Shown here one piece after another: positions 18,089 to 29,059 of a DNA stretch of 62,178 nucleotides. A program made the translations under genes and the position numbers. The stretch spans positions 1 to 62,178 of the forward strand of contig CACLCM010000007.1 in the NCBI GenBank assembly GCA_902605365.1. The letters run 5' to 3'. The notes under the pieces were generated by a model. It saw only the letters and a list, made by a program, of their open reading frames with translations, did not search any database and was not told the DNA's origin. This stretch comes from an uncultured Candidatus Poseidoniales archaeon. Its GTDB lineage: Archaea > Thermoplasmatota > Poseidoniia > Poseidoniales > Poseidoniaceae. Position 1 is the first letter of the stretch. Each line of letters starts with the position of its first letter.

Positions 18089-19027
18089 TCATTCGACTCT
18101 TTCGACAACACGGACGTGGTCTCCGCGCATCTTGAGTGTCATTGGAATAGGTTGCTCGTATAATTCCATGCTGACTTCTTCCTTGGTTTCTGCGACACTG
18201 GTAACACGTGCCTTTTCGCCCTTGAATGCGCCAGTAACAATCTCTACGATACATCCAACTTCAATACCGCTGGTCACTGCCTTTGGTTCTAGGTATGGAA
18301 GGATATCTGCCAGAGGCGCTTCACCTGGAAGAACGGTTTTAGCGTTCTTTAGTGGTGTTTGATTTAGACCACGGCGAGCCTTAGGGTCACGGCCACCAGA
18401 GCGGCCAATCAACTTCTCTACATGGTGGAGAGCACTGGATTCAACCATAACGTATCCTCGCATCCCAGTAGGATGAAGGATTCCATAGATCTCATCTAAA
18501 ATTGCTGACAGAGAACCTGAGCCCATTAAGCGAGCTTGCATCTCATCAGCAACTCTCTTTTCTGAACCGATAGCGGTCTTAACGATGAATAAGTATGCTC
18601 CAACAGAGCCGTACATGTCACGGAATAACTTCTCACTGTTTTCCATATCTAAGTCAGAGAATACACACCAGCGAGGCTTGTTTGCTTCTCTGTCTTCCCA
18701 GCCAATATTCCCTGGGTCAACCCAAGTTGATTCTGTGTATCGTCCTGAAGGGGTTACTTCCTTACTTGTAGAAACAACCAAACAAGGAGCGATGTCCTGC
18801 AAACGGCCACCGATATCAATTCCTAGAGCAGGTCCGTCACGAACATATTCTAGGTCTTCTAGAGGAATACCCGTACATTCTGCAACACGGTTGAGAACAT
18901 CTTCTTCACTATCTCCAATTCCATAAACTCCGTCCCAAAGGCCAGGAGAGTCAGAATCAGACTTAGAGCGGCGAAGAAGCAGTAATTCCTCTTCATGGCG
19001 AACAAATGCGATAAATGCGTCAGTCAT
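18089..19027 (-). CDS. spt5: Transcription elongation factor Spt5/NusG with N-terminal Nudix-like domain
   Basis: 312 residues from the ATG at 19027, which has GGAGGA 6 nt upstream; archaeal Spt5 is normally about 150. The C-terminal half is Spt5: an NGN domain (YLFIVKTAIGSEKRVADEMQ then GYVMVESSALHHVEKLI) and a KOW domain (VGCIVEIVTGAFKGEKARVT). It binds the RNA polymerase clamp and aids processive elongation. The first 110 residues have Nudix layout (AFIAFVRHEEELLLLRRSKS, PGLWDGVYG), but the box reads GIGDSEEDVLNRVAECTGI, lacking the REXXEE metal ligands, so it is probably a non-catalytic domain. It sits 16 nt after secE, the standard pairing. Confidence 0.88.
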   Translation of the reverse strand: MTDAFIAFVRHEEELLLLRRSKSDSDSPGLWDGVYGIGDSEEDVLNRVAECTGIPLEDLEYVRDGPALGIDIGGRLQDIAPCLVVSTSKEVTPSGRYTESTWVDPGNIGWEDREANKPRWCVFSDLDMENSEKLFRDMYGSVGAYLFIVKTAIGSEKRVADEMQARLMGSGSLSAILDEIYGILHPTGMRGYVMVESSALHHVEKLIGRSGGRDPKARRGLNQTPLKNAKTVLPGEAPLADILPYLEPKAVTSGIEVGCIVEIVTGAFKGEKARVTSVAETKEEVSMELYEQPIPMTLKMRGDHVRVVERVE

Positions 19028-19043
19028 ATTAATTCCTCCAAAA

Positions 19044-19310
19044 TCAAATTCCGAATACATCGTGGATGAGCCACGGAATGAAGTTGTCCATGACAACCAA
19101 CATTACGAATCCAATGAAACCGAGTACGAATAGTCCAATTCCACAAATAATCGAGGTCTGTTTGAATTCCTGAGGCGTCGGTTTGCGAGCCATACGAATA
19201 ATACGAGCCCAACTACCGCGAGAAATCTTGCGGAATTGCGCTTCAATAGCGTCTTGCTTGTCCTGTACCTTATCCTCAAAAGAGCGGGTCTGGTCATTTT
19301 CATCTGACAT
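19044..19310 (-). CDS. secE: Preprotein translocase subunit SecE (Sec61 gamma)
   Basis: 88 residues. A charged cytoplasmic helix (FRKISRGSWARIIRMARKPT, PTPQEF) is followed by a single C-terminal membrane helix (CGIGLFVLGFIGFVMLVVMD), the archaeal SecE layout. It clamps SecY in the protein-conducting channel. GAGGTGA lies just ahead of the ATG. Spt5 follows at once on the same strand, as in many archaea. Confidence 0.92.
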   Translation of the reverse strand: MSDENDQTRSFEDKVQDKQDAIEAQFRKISRGSWARIIRMARKPTPQEFKQTSIICGIGLFVLGFIGFVMLVVMDNFIPWLIHDVFGI

Positions 19311-19421
19311 GGTTTCACCTCAGTGGTGTCAAGGCGACTTATGGCCCTCATTTAACCTCAACGGCGCGAACAAGCCCCGTTTATCGACTGATTCAAAGCG
19401 GACCTGTGTCTCGATGGTACC

Positions 19422-20290
<869 letters not shown>

Positions 20291-20294
<4 letters not shown>

Positions 20295-22369
20295 AACGGA
20301 GAAAAGGAAGAGAAAGTCCACCCGAGGAACGTCTTTACAGAAGACTTCTATCACATGGGCTCGAAAAAGACCTATCCTTGGAATTGGTATTGGAAACGAT
20401 TCAAGCGAAAGAATCCAATCTGAAGTTGAATGAAAAACAACTAAGGTCGCAAATCCAAGAAACAATAGTTCACGCCTGTAGAAAGGGTGAATTGTTTATT
20501 GGAGATTCAGATAATTTCACTCTACGTTCGAAAGAAGAACGATTGAATATCGAACAAGCGGTTCGCAAAGCACAAAATGAAGTTGATGAGAAAGCTATGC
20601 TTGCCATTCTTAAGGGTGAGGATTTGCCTGATGAATTCACATTATTGGAAGGGGAAGTTCTGCGAACCTTCCTAGGTTTTGATATGGTCAAACAACTGGA
20701 AAAGAACGCCAAAAGGGAATCAGAATTACGATTCCCTGACCCTTTGATATCTATGGCCTGGTTGGTGCGTGAACATTTCACTCCTGAAGAATTATTAGAT
20801 GCGAGATTAGCATATCGAAGAAAAATGGGGATTAACCCATTCCCAAGAGAATACCGAGAGGATTTGATTCAATTTGCAGAAAAATTACCTAACCCGGAAC
20901 TTAGTGAAGATAGAGTCGATTTACGCCATATTCCTTTTGTGACAATAGACCCTCCTGACGCAAGAGATTTCGACGATGCTGTTTGTCTAATCGATGATAC
21001 ATTATGGGTGGCTATTGCAGATGTTGCGCACTACGTCAAACCAGATACTGCGCTCGACAGGTATGCGAAAGAAAGAGCGACGAGCGTTTATCTTCCACAT
21101 TGCGTATTACCGATGTTGCCTCCTAAACTAGCAGATGATCTTTGCTCGCTAAGAGATGATGCAGATAGATTTGCAATGGTGATGGAAATGAAAATTGAAG
21201 GAGATAAAGTGGTATCTTCCAAAGCACATCAAGCTCTAATTAGGGTCAAAGAAAATCTATCCTATAATGATGTAATAGAGGGCGAACTATTTCCCGAAAT
21301 GATGGATTTATCCAAACGAATGCGTGCCAAAAGAATCGGTTTAGATATAGCTGGGGCTGAAAGGCGCCCCAGAATAAATGGTGATGAAATAAGTCTAGAA
21401 GTCAAATGGCCAAATGATGCTACAGAAATGATTGAGGCTTTCATGGTGGCAACAAATGAAGCAGTAGGTCACTTGCTAGGCTCACTAGATGCGGCACTGC
21501 CATGGAGATGCCATTCCCCCCCTGATAGTCCTGAAGTGGAGTCGTTGAATGCAAAATTAGAGACGTTGGGAATTGACATTGAATTGCCAATGCCCTCTCA
21601 TAGGAAAACTGGAGAGTCTGCTAGTGATGAAACGATGAATCTACTTTCGGCTTGGGCTGATGCAGGATTATCTTTCGATAATGAAATTGAGGAGGAAGAG
21701 GAAGATGGAAATTATCTTTCGAGCGTTGTTGATTCCGAGGCGAGAGGTGAGATGTTACAAGCCCTCAGAGATGCACAGGCATCGGCATCTAATCTTTCAG
21801 ATGTAAAGAGAAGGGTAGTCGACCAAGGTTTGTTCCAACTCATGCAGAGAGCAATATACAGCGAAGAAAACCTCGGCCATTTTGGACTAGATCTAGACGC
21901 ATATGTTCACTTTACATCACCGATCCGAAGATATCCAGACTTGGTTGTTCATCGTCAACTGAAGTCTCATTTGAGAAATCAAGAATGGATGCATACTCTT
22001 GAACAGGTCGAAGAAATATCTGCCCATTGCTCTAAGCGTTCAACACAGGCTAAGAAATTAGAATGGGAATTAGTCGCAAGCGTATGTAATATGCACCTAG
22101 CAAATTCTGACGAATCCTCAACCTGGAAGGCCAGAGTTGTGGGACTTAGAAGTCCGTGGATTTATCTCGACCTCGAAGATGATGGTTCATTTGAAGGTCG
22201 AATGCACATTAGTCAACTGGGTGGTAAAGAACGGCTAATGGTTGATTTATTCGGACTAAAAGTCGAAAGAGAGGATGGAAGTTCAGTGCTCGAATTAGGC
22301 CAGAGGTTTGAATGTAGACTCAGAGGATTGGACATCTGGTCAGGCACTCTAGACCTTGCACCGATTTAA
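20291..22369 (+). CDS. rnr: RNase II/RNase R-family 3'-5' exoribonuclease
   Basis: 692 residues from a TTG that overlaps the stop of the DnaJ-like gene. The RNB catalytic core has the metal-binding cluster [12 protein letters not shown] (D220, D223, D226, D228, D229) and the downstream [20 protein letters not shown] signature. A C-terminal S1-like region ([20 protein letters not shown]) follows. It degrades RNA processively from the 3' end. Such enzymes are uncommon in archaea, which mainly use the exosome. Coupling with a chaperone may reflect joint stress expression. Confidence 0.9.
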
Positions 22370-22400
22370 AATAAACAGGCGTAGTGATACGTTTAGGAGA

Positions 22401-22484
22401 TGCGGGGGGCAGGATTTGAACCTGCGAATCAATAAGAAATGGGACCTAAACCCACCGCCGTTGACCAAGCTGGGCGACCCCCGC
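22401..22484 (-). tRNA. tRNA-Leu (anticodon UAG)
   Basis: On the minus strand the 84-nt gene starts GCGGGGGTCGCCCAGC and ends CCTGCCCCCCGCA; CCA is not encoded. The acceptor stem GCGGGGG/CCCCCGC pairs fully. The anticodon loop is TTTAGGT inside GTGGG/CCCAT, giving TAG. The T arm is GCAGG TTCAAAT CCTGC. A long variable arm marks it as class II, consistent with leucine. Confidence 0.95.
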
Positions 22485-22553
22485 CCAAACCTGCGTCGCA
22501 TATCTCCCACATGAATACAACTGTTCAATAACGAGAAGATTAGCCCGCAATCA

Positions 22554-25500
22554 ATGGCTGACTTTGACGCGTTCTCAAAGGTCTTGGTCTCAAACCGTAG
22601 AAAGGTTCACATCGCCGTATTTATTTTGACTATCTTCATGATTCCTGGTGCTTTGAAAGCACTTGAGCCTATCGACATGGAATCCTATGACATGGAGTCA
22701 CCCGAACTTACGGCTGAACGGATGATAAACGAGGAATTCACTACAACTGAAATTATTCTTGGATTCGTTGTGAATGTTAGAGACCCTGCAATGGTTGGCT
22801 CTAATCCAGTTCCAGTCCCAACTTTGGATGATGGAACTCCTGATTGGTCGGGTTTCGCAAAAGCCAGTGAAGCGATTGATGCTGGAGAAGAATGGGTTGG
22901 GATTACTGCGACTGATGGAGGAATACTAAATCTCACCATTTTACGTGAAATAGATGCTAAGCACGACATCATTTACAATCATGAATTGGGTAATTACATG
23001 AAGCCATTCATCAATGATGTAACCGGCCTTCAAACTGCAGGCGTAATGAGTCTAGCAGACATTTTTCGAGGATTCATGGCGAATGAATCTGTCCTTACAA
23101 AACCAAAGTTGACACTGGCGGGAAGTGAGCCACCTCAAACAAATTGGTATGATTGCGGAGTACTAGATTGTCTGGAATTTGATGATGAAAATGTTTCACA
23201 AGCGCACATAGATTTAGCAGCGGTGAGAATGGCTTCCGCTAATGGTTCTGCATTCCTAAGGTGGCTATCTCTAGACAGAGGATTTGTCGCAGCAGACGAA
23301 AACGCTGGAATTGTTGGTGGGCCAATTGGTGGAGAACTACAAGAAGATGGGTCATGGAAGAATGCGAGACCAGGCCCCGGACGTTGGTCAGCCTCGGCAT
23401 CTTGGCTACTGGTCCAACTCGACAGAGCTGCATTGATAGAAGCAGGTTGGACAAATGTTTGGAAAGATGCACATTCAGAAAAGAAAATCTCGTATGACGA
23501 TGAAGGTTTCAAGATTGGAGGATTCCGTTTAAGCGGAACTGAACTGATTCTAAACCCTCCAAATTACACTTCTGATTACTGCTTGAGCCTAGAGTCCCCG
23601 TGTTCCATTGAATGGTCCGTAATGCACCTTGAAGGCCAAATCCGAAGTTATGACAATAATTCCTTGACTTTGCTAGTAGGTCAAGCGGTCAATGTAGAAG
23701 TAAATCGAGAGTTACAGAACTCAGGTGGTTTGGTTTTCGGCATGGGCTTTGTGATCTTAATTCTCCTATATGCCTCCCTTAGAAGGTGGTCAGATGTTGC
23801 AATTGTTTCGATGGCGTTGGGTGGAGCGCTGCTTTGGATGCAGGGCTTTATCGGTCATGCATCATCATTATTTGGATGGGTTGGCATTGACATTATTTCA
23901 CGCTCCCAATTCTCTAATCTCCTTCCCATACTTGTCTTAGCGTTAGGAATTGATGATTCCCTTCACGCTCTTCACCGTTACAAGGAAGAGAGAACTCTGG
24001 GTCGCTCGTCGATTACCTCTGGAGAGATTACTGTCAGAAGGGTTGGAAGAGCGATTATGCTAACCACTCTAACCACAATGGCAGCATTTGCAGCAAATCT
24101 ATTCAGCGATGTTGCGGCTCTTAGGTCATTTGGAATTGAAGCCGCCTTGGGTGTGTTGGCAGCATTCTTACTCACCGGATTATGGGCACCTCTAGTTCGT
24201 GTTTCATTCGACGAATGGATGCATAAAAGAGGCAAGGATACCGTTCCCCCCGTTAATGAAAACAAAGCAAGAAAGCAACTCCTGCAAAGGATTGCTGTTA
24301 GTTCAGGAACCGGTAAGCGTCCGATTATTATCGCCTCGCTATGTCTACTGCTAACATTGCCAGCAGCCTGGGGAATGATGCAACTGGAAGGAGACTTCGC
24401 AGTGGATGATTTCTTGGATGAAGATTCTGATTTCGCCTTTGGAGTAAGTGTAGTCAACGAGAGATTTTCGGATGAAGGAGAGCCTGCGATGCTTCTCCTT
24501 GAAGGAGATGTAGCAGACCCTGATGTTTTTGCTGCATTAGATGATTTCAGGATGAATGCAGATGAGCGTACTGAAGGAGTCAAGGACAAAATGACTCGAC
24601 AGCCAGATGGCAAGGTTGGCATTTTAGCGATTGATGAATTCGTTAAAGCTGCTGTAGCATCCATGATTTCAGAACCACAGGTTTTCTGGGACCATGGATT
24701 CAATGAATCTGGATGTTCAACCAAAGGGGTATTGGGAAGTGCAAATCTAAGCGATAGAGATTGTATTGTTTTCTTCTACGGCGTTCTAACGCTTGATGGA
24801 ATACCTGGTACAGAAGTTCCTTCATCATTGATGGATTTGTATATCGCACCTAGTGAAGAGCCAGACCCATCAAGGGTTTGGTTGTCTATGGATGGTGAGC
24901 CAATAACATATGATTTGATGATAATCAGATTTGGAATAACTTCTCCTGAAGATTTCCCATCCATGGGGCCCGGATTGGAAGAGATGAAGAGAGACCTCTC
25001 TCCTCTGCTAAATCTATCTTCAGGAACTTGGGAAGAGTCTGGAGATAGTGAAGATGACAAACCACTCACTTGGGTAATGTTAACTGGAAAGCCAATTACT
25101 AGATTTATCGCCAGTGATAAGATGCAGTCTGAAATGCAATCCTCGTTATTCTTAGGCTCATTATTCGTTTTGATCACCCTTTCAATCGGGTTCCGCTCGG
25201 TTAAGCAAGCGGCGATTTCTCTCGCGCCGATTCTTCTGGTCGTAGTTTGGTTGTATGGACTGATATTCGCACTCGGATATTCTCTAAATATCGTCACGGT
25301 GACTATTGCCACGATATCTCTCGGAGTCGGTATTGATTATTGTATACACGTTACCGAACGGTATCGCGAAGGTCGGGAAAAGGGAGAAAACCATCGTCAA
25401 GCATTACATGGCGTTGGTGGAGCATGTGCTCTAGCATTGGTAGGTTCCGCAGTTTCAGACATCGCTGGATTCTCGATTATTGCAACATCTTCAATGGGTC

Positions 25501-25625
25501 TGTTCAACACATTCGGTCTATTCTCTGCAATGATGATAATGCTATCACTAATCGCTTCAATGGTCATTACAACAGCCGCTCTTGGACTGATTGAACCCAA
25601 GCCTAAGTCGACTCAAGAAGAGTAA
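22554..25625 (+). CDS. RND-superfamily (MMPL type) membrane transporter
   Basis: 1023 residues. Two repeated halves each have a large extracellular loop followed by a five-to-six-helix bundle. The helix-4 signatures are LPILVLALGIDDSLHALHRY in the first half and TISLGVGIDYCIHVTERYRE in the second, both with the Asp pair or Asp used for proton relay. MMPL/HpnN-like proteins export lipids or hydrophobic compounds; the substrate is unknown. It stands alone after tRNA-Leu. Confidence 0.9.
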   Translation: MADFDAFSKVLVSNRRKVHIAVFILTIFMIPGALKALEPIDMESYDMESPELTAERMINEEFTTTEIILGFVVNVRDPAMVGSNPVPVPTLDDGTPDWSGFAKASEAIDAGEEWVGITATDGGILNLTILREIDAKHDIIYNHELGNYMKPFINDVTGLQTAGVMSLADIFRGFMANESVLTKPKLTLAGSEPPQTNWYDCGVLDCLEFDDENVSQAHIDLAAVRMASANGSAFLRWLSLDRGFVAADENAGIVGGPIGGELQEDGSWKNARPGPGRWSASASWLLVQLDRAALIEAGWTNVWKDAHSEKKISYDDEGFKIGGFRLSGTELILNPPNYTSDYCLSLESPCSIEWSVMHLEGQIRSYDNNSLTLLVGQAVNVEVNRELQNSGGLVFGMGFVILILLYASLRRWSDVAIVSMALGGALLWMQGFIGHASSLFGWVGIDIISRSQFSNLLPILVLALGIDDSLHALHRYKEERTLGRSSITSGEITVRRVGRAIMLTTLTTMAAFAANLFSDVAALRSFGIEAALGVLAAFLLTGLWAPLVRVSFDEWMHKRGKDTVPPVNENKARKQLLQRIAVSSGTGKRPIIIASLCLLLTLPAAWGMMQLEGDFAVDDFLDEDSDFAFGVSVVNERFSDEGEPAMLLLEGDVADPDVFAALDDFRMNADERTEGVKDKMTRQPDGKVGILAIDEFVKAAVASMISEPQVFWDHGFNESGCSTKGVLGSANLSDRDCIVFFYGVLTLDGIPGTEVPSSLMDLYIAPSEEPDPSRVWLSMDGEPITYDLMIIRFGITSPEDFPSMGPGLEEMKRDLSPLLNLSSGTWEESGDSEDDKPLTWVMLTGKPITRFIASDKMQSEMQSSLFLGSLFVLITLSIGFRSVKQAAISLAPILLVVVWLYGLIFALGYSLNIVTVTIATISLGVGIDYCIHVTERYREGREKGENHRQALHGVGGACALALVGSAVSDIAGFSIIATSSMGLFNTFGLFSAMMIMLSLIASMVITTAALGLIEPKPKSTQEE

Positions 25626-25635
25626 TTGAATCCAA

Positions 25636-25794
25636 CTATTCGGACTCTTGCAAACGGTTTCTATGACGGATACCGCTCATCACATGCCGGTCTTCAACTT
25701 CTGCAAGTTTAGACTTTAATCGCCATGACAAAAACCACACTGCAGTAACAACACCAATAATATTCAGAGCCCAAACCCAGATTGGTATTGCCAT
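25636..25794 (-). CDS. Small single-helix membrane protein
   Basis: 52 residues: one N-terminal hydrophobic helix (IPIWVWALNIIGVVTAVWFL) then a basic, helical tail with a GIRHRNRLQ segment. A good ribosome-binding site (GAGGTGA, 5 nt spacing) precedes the ATG. It is 9 nt downstream of the ferredoxin gene on the same strand. Function unknown. Confidence 0.65.
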   Translation of the reverse strand: MAIPIWVWALNIIGVVTAVWFLSWRLKSKLAEVEDRHVMSGIRHRNRLQESE

Positions 25795-25803
25795 TTTTTC
25801 ACC

Positions 25804-26091
25804 TCAAAGTAGCGGTAAGATATCGATGTCAACGTCTCCAGATGGTATCCCAATACAACCTAGCCTTGCACCTTCCTCGACTATCTCTTCATCTAAGCCG
25901 GGTGTAAGAGGTTCAGGAATTGTTACATCACCTGAAATTAGAGTAACCATGCAAGAGCCACAATTACCACTAGTACAATTGGTTGGGATGTCAACATTAG
26001 CAGCATACGCATGCTCAACGAGTGATTTACCTTCAATCTCTTTGGTCTGGCCTAATAGTTTGGAGCCGCGAAGGAAACGGATAAGCCCCAT
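25804..26091 (-). CDS. Plant-type [2Fe-2S] ferredoxin
   Basis: 95 residues from the ATG at 26091, which has GAGGTG at a suitable distance. The cluster ligands are in CTSGNCGSCMV (C-x4-C-x2-C) with a fourth Cys in LGCIGIP. It carries single electrons; the partner is not evident. The gene lies 10 nt after the zinc-ribbon protein gene on the same strand. Confidence 0.92.
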   Translation of the reverse strand: MGLIRFLRGSKLLGQTKEIEGKSLVEHAYAANVDIPTNCTSGNCGSCMVTLISGDVTIPEPLTPGLDEEIVEEGARLGCIGIPSGDVDIDILPLL

Positions 26092-26101
26092 GGGACACAC
26101 C

Positions 26102-27190
26102 TCACCTATCTTCCCAGCGAGACCAGCGTCCAGTTTGTTTGTTGAAGTAAAGTCCAGCCTTCTTCATCCACTTGTTGAACTTGGTTGCACCTGCACCTGT
26201 GCGCAGAATGAAGTCTTCACGGTCTTCTTGAGCTTGGATGTAGCCTTTAGCAGCAATGGTCTGGTCTATCCAGTCATTGATGCTCATCAATCCGCTAGTC
26301 AATGCGGATTCTTCTGCTGCTTGTGTCATATTGTCTGCATCTGCACCAGTTTGTACAAGTTCTGCCTTAACCAATTCATTGATCGTTGCAAAGTCCTGTG
26401 AAGCAGGCTTTGGGGGAACAGGGTTTCTTGGTCTTGCATCAGGGTCAATTTCAATTCTACCACCATTTTCCATGATAGTATCTACAGTTAGAGAAAGACC
26501 TGGTGCGAATGGTGTTTCACAATCCCAGCAAATAAATGACCAATTTTCTGAATCATCTGGATTACGACTAGTTCGAGGGTCCATTTCTTCGCCACAACTT
26601 GGGCATGCATGAAGAATCAGTTTTGGAACGATAAGTCTACGGAAATCCACAATGTCTTGAGGTGTGCCTTCTAACTCCAACATCTCGTGGTCTCGAGCTG
26701 CTTCGAGGCCACGTGTTTCTAACTGGTCACGAATCTTGACTTTCTGGTCATCCTTGCCTTCATCATGAAGGTTATTTTCTAACTTTACAATTAGTTCAAC
26801 AGTTTTACCAAGGCGGTTCATAACCAGTTTCTTGGCACGGAATGCTTCAACCTTAGCGAGTTTAAGACGCTCTTTTTGTTCAGCAAGTTCGGTTAATACG
26901 TCCTTTTGCTTACGCTTGAATTTGAGTTCTTCAATCTTGTTTTCAGGCTTACGTTCTGGTGCTAGAACCTTGGAAAGGAAACGCTCTTTACCGTGTGATT
27001 GAGGTCCTGCAGTGATAATATCCAATACACCATCTGCAATATCTGGCTTCAATCCGTAATTTTCAACCAACTGTGATTTATCGATCTTTTTGAGGTCTCC
27101 AATCTTGATACCTGCATCGGCCAATTGCATGGCGGTGGTCTCATCAATTCCTCGACGTAATAAGGCTAGATATGTGTCCTTCTTTGCCAT
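26102..27190 (-). CDS. Helix-hairpin-helix and zinc-ribbon protein, unknown function
   Basis: 362 residues from the ATG at 27190, with GGAGGGG 5 nt upstream. The N-terminus holds HhH-like repeats (GIDETTAMQLADAGIKIGDL then YGLKPDIADGVLDII), a nucleic-acid-binding fold. A coiled, Lys/Glu-rich middle follows. Residues about 190-240 carry a zinc ribbon with CPSCGEEMD and CWDCETPF. DNA or RNA binding is inferred; the partner genes suggest housekeeping RNA metabolism. Confidence 0.75.
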   Translation of the reverse strand: MAKKDTYLALLRRGIDETTAMQLADAGIKIGDLKKIDKSQLVENYGLKPDIADGVLDIITAGPQSHGKERFLSKVLAPERKPENKIEELKFKRKQKDVLTELAEQKERLKLAKVEAFRAKKLVMNRLGKTVELIVKLENNLHDEGKDDQKVKIRDQLETRGLEAARDHEMLELEGTPQDIVDFRRLIVPKLILHACPSCGEEMDPRTSRNPDDSENWSFICWDCETPFAPGLSLTVDTIMENGGRIEIDPDARPRNPVPPKPASQDFATINELVKAELVQTGADADNMTQAAEESALTSGLMSINDWIDQTIAAKGYIQAQEDREDFILRTGAGATKFNKWMKKAGLYFNKQTGRWSRWEDR

Positions 27191-27232
27191 GTGCACCCCT
27201 CCGACGAGACAGGCCGAGTGGGCGGTTAGATG

Positions 27233-28066
27233 TCAACCCATCGCCGTTCGAGCATCTTCAAGAAGTCCTGCTAATTCGAGCCAATCTTCAATATCCAAAT
27301 CCTCAGGGCGTTCATCAATAAAATCACAATCGATAGACTGGATTGCATCGCGATACAATTTCGCATGCCATCCATTAACTCTAGCAATTCTTTTTGGAGC
27401 TTTTGAGAGGGTATTTCTTATTTTTTTACGTCTTTGAGAAAATGCTTGCCGAATCAACATTTTTGTGAGCTTGGAATTCTCAGGCGATTCTATTCTAGTC
27501 ATAGTCACCAAACGGGAATGAATCTGTGGAGATGGAGTAAAGCAGTGTGGGCCCACGCGCATTTCAAATGTGCAATCCCAATCTAGCATTGTACACATTC
27601 CAAGACTTCCACGATCACTTTCCCATTCTACTACAAGCCGTTCTGCAAACTCTTCCTGAACCAAAATAACGACTTGTTCGATGGAAGGAGTTCGAGTTAT
27701 GACATCGATTAATGGTGAAGAAATCTGATAGGGAATATTGGCAACTACTTTGTTTGCCTCAGGCCACTTAACTTTCAGTGCGTCACCTTCAATCAGATTC
27801 AACTTAGGGAAATTATCTCGAAGGAACTCACATGCTCCTTCGTCTATTTCGATAGTTGTTAGATCGCATCCAGTTTCTAACAACCTTTCTGTTAGCACTC
27901 CCGGACCGGGTCCGACTTCTATAACGGTGTCTTGTGAACTGACATCTGCTAACTTCATTGTCTCATCTAACACTTCTTCATTATTCAGAAAATGCTGTCC
28001 TAGAGATTTGATATTATCCTGACGCATACGCAGGCGTTCTATCAAAACACGGGCACCATGGCCCAT
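27233..28066 (-). CDS. ksgA: rRNA adenine dimethyltransferase KsgA/Dim1
   Basis: 277 residues from the ATG at 28066 (an in-frame GTG at 28075 sits too close to the GGAGGA). It dimethylates the two adenines of the helix-45 loop of 16S rRNA. Motifs: SLGQHFLNNEEVL at the N-terminus, VIEVGPGPGVLTERLL for SAM binding, and the catalytic NIPYQISSPLI. It follows DUF655 and rpoF, the conserved archaeal order. Confidence 0.95.
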   Translation of the reverse strand: MGHGARVLIERLRMRQDNIKSLGQHFLNNEEVLDETMKLADVSSQDTVIEVGPGPGVLTERLLETGCDLTTIEIDEGACEFLRDNFPKLNLIEGDALKVKWPEANKVVANIPYQISSPLIDVITRTPSIEQVVILVQEEFAERLVVEWESDRGSLGMCTMLDWDCTFEMRVGPHCFTPSPQIHSRLVTMTRIESPENSKLTKMLIRQAFSQRRKKIRNTLSKAPKRIARVNGWHAKLYRDAIQSIDCDFIDERPEDLDIEDWLELAGLLEDARTAMG

Positions 28067-28071
28067 GGCAA

Positions 28072-28674
28072 TCACTCCTCCTGGCGAAGAAGCAAATCGA
28101 TTAGGCGAGGCTCGAGGCTTCTGTCTTCAATTTCTGATACGAAGCGCTTTGCAAGAAGTTCGGCGGCGTTGATGCCACAGTCCTCGTCTAGTTGAGCAAA
28201 ACTTTCCCAACCAACTCGTCCACGGCTTGCAACCATTTCCAATGCTTTTTTGCTACCTACTCCTGATAATAATTCGAAGGCATGCATCTTCAAAGACAGA
28301 TTACCTGCTCGATTGAAGAATTGTTGAACGAACACATCTGGTGAATCTTCGATTATCTGTTGAATTACGATAGGTAATTCGGTAGATGCTCCGTTGGAAA
28401 GGTCACGAATACGTGCAAAGCCAAGTATGTCCTGGACAACTTCTCTCTTTGAGTGGTCTATTCCCATGAAAATTCGAGAGCCCACTGCTTGCAGTCCTGA
28501 ATTCGGTTTAGGGCGAAGGCGGATTACGTGAAGTGCTGGCTCTGTCACTACTACTATGACTCCACCTGCTTCAGGGTGTTCGATTACCCGACACCATTCT
28601 ACCTTCAACAAAGGATCAGGCTTTTCATTGCGAGAATTATTTCTACGCTGTCCGCCTCTACTATCGTTACGCAT
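28072..28674 (-). CDS. DUF655-family nucleic-acid-binding protein
   Basis: 200 residues. An Arg/Asn-rich N-terminus leads to an OB-type beta region and HhH-like segments (HAFELLSGVGSKKALEMVAS). The archaeal DUF655 family is typically encoded between rpoF and ksgA, exactly as here. A role in RNA or ribosome metabolism is inferred from that context. Confidence 0.88.
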   Translation of the reverse strand: MRNDSRGGQRRNNSRNEKPDPLLKVEWCRVIEHPEAGGVIVVVTEPALHVIRLRPKPNSGLQAVGSRIFMGIDHSKREVVQDILGFARIRDLSNGASTELPIVIQQIIEDSPDVFVQQFFNRAGNLSLKMHAFELLSGVGSKKALEMVASRGRVGWESFAQLDEDCGINAAELLAKRFVSEIEDRSLEPRLIDLLLRQEE

Positions 28675-28697
28675 GTTTGCTCACCGACCGTAGCATT

Positions 28698-29054
28698 TCA
28701 TTTGACATGTTGGCGGATAATATCGAGAACCTTCTCGACATCATCGCCCTCGATGGAAATACGGCGGCTAGCAATAACTGCGCGTACATCATCAGAGTGC
28801 ATTGGCATAATCTCTGCCAATTTAGCAGCCAATTCTGGGTACTTCTGGAATATTTCAATCTCCATGATAGCATTGAACATATCTGTGAAGACCTTTGGGT
28901 CGGTAGCGTATCCGTTTCTGTTGTCGCTAGCTGCCCATTCTGCGTGCTGAAGTGCCGCTTTCTGTTCATAGGTCAGAAAACCACGGCGCTCTTGAGCGTC
29001 ATGAAGCATGTCGCGTACGGATGAAAAATCTGTAAATGTGCCTTCATCAGTCAT
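28698..29054 (-). CDS. rpoF: RNA polymerase subunit RpoF (Rpb4-like)
   Basis: 118 residues from the ATG at 29054 (GTG at 29063 possible). RpoF pairs with RpoE to form the stalk of the multisubunit archaeal polymerase. The HRDC-like helical end (LAEIMPMHSDDVRAVIAS then VEKVLDII) is typical. It is placed between L21e and DUF655. It shows that the host has the standard archaeal enzyme in addition to the single-subunit polymerase downstream. Confidence 0.92.
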   Translation of the reverse strand: MTDEGTFTDFSSVRDMLHDAQERRGFLTYEQKAALQHAEWAASDNRNGYATDPKVFTDMFNAIMEIEIFQKYPELAAKLAEIMPMHSDDVRAVIASRRISIEGDDVEKVLDIIRQHVK

Positions 29055-29059
29055 TGATA

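Noticed and set aside
18089-19027. Active Nudix hydrolase function for the Spt5 fusion
   Set aside because: The REXXEE metal ligands of the Nudix box are missing; only the fold is suggested.
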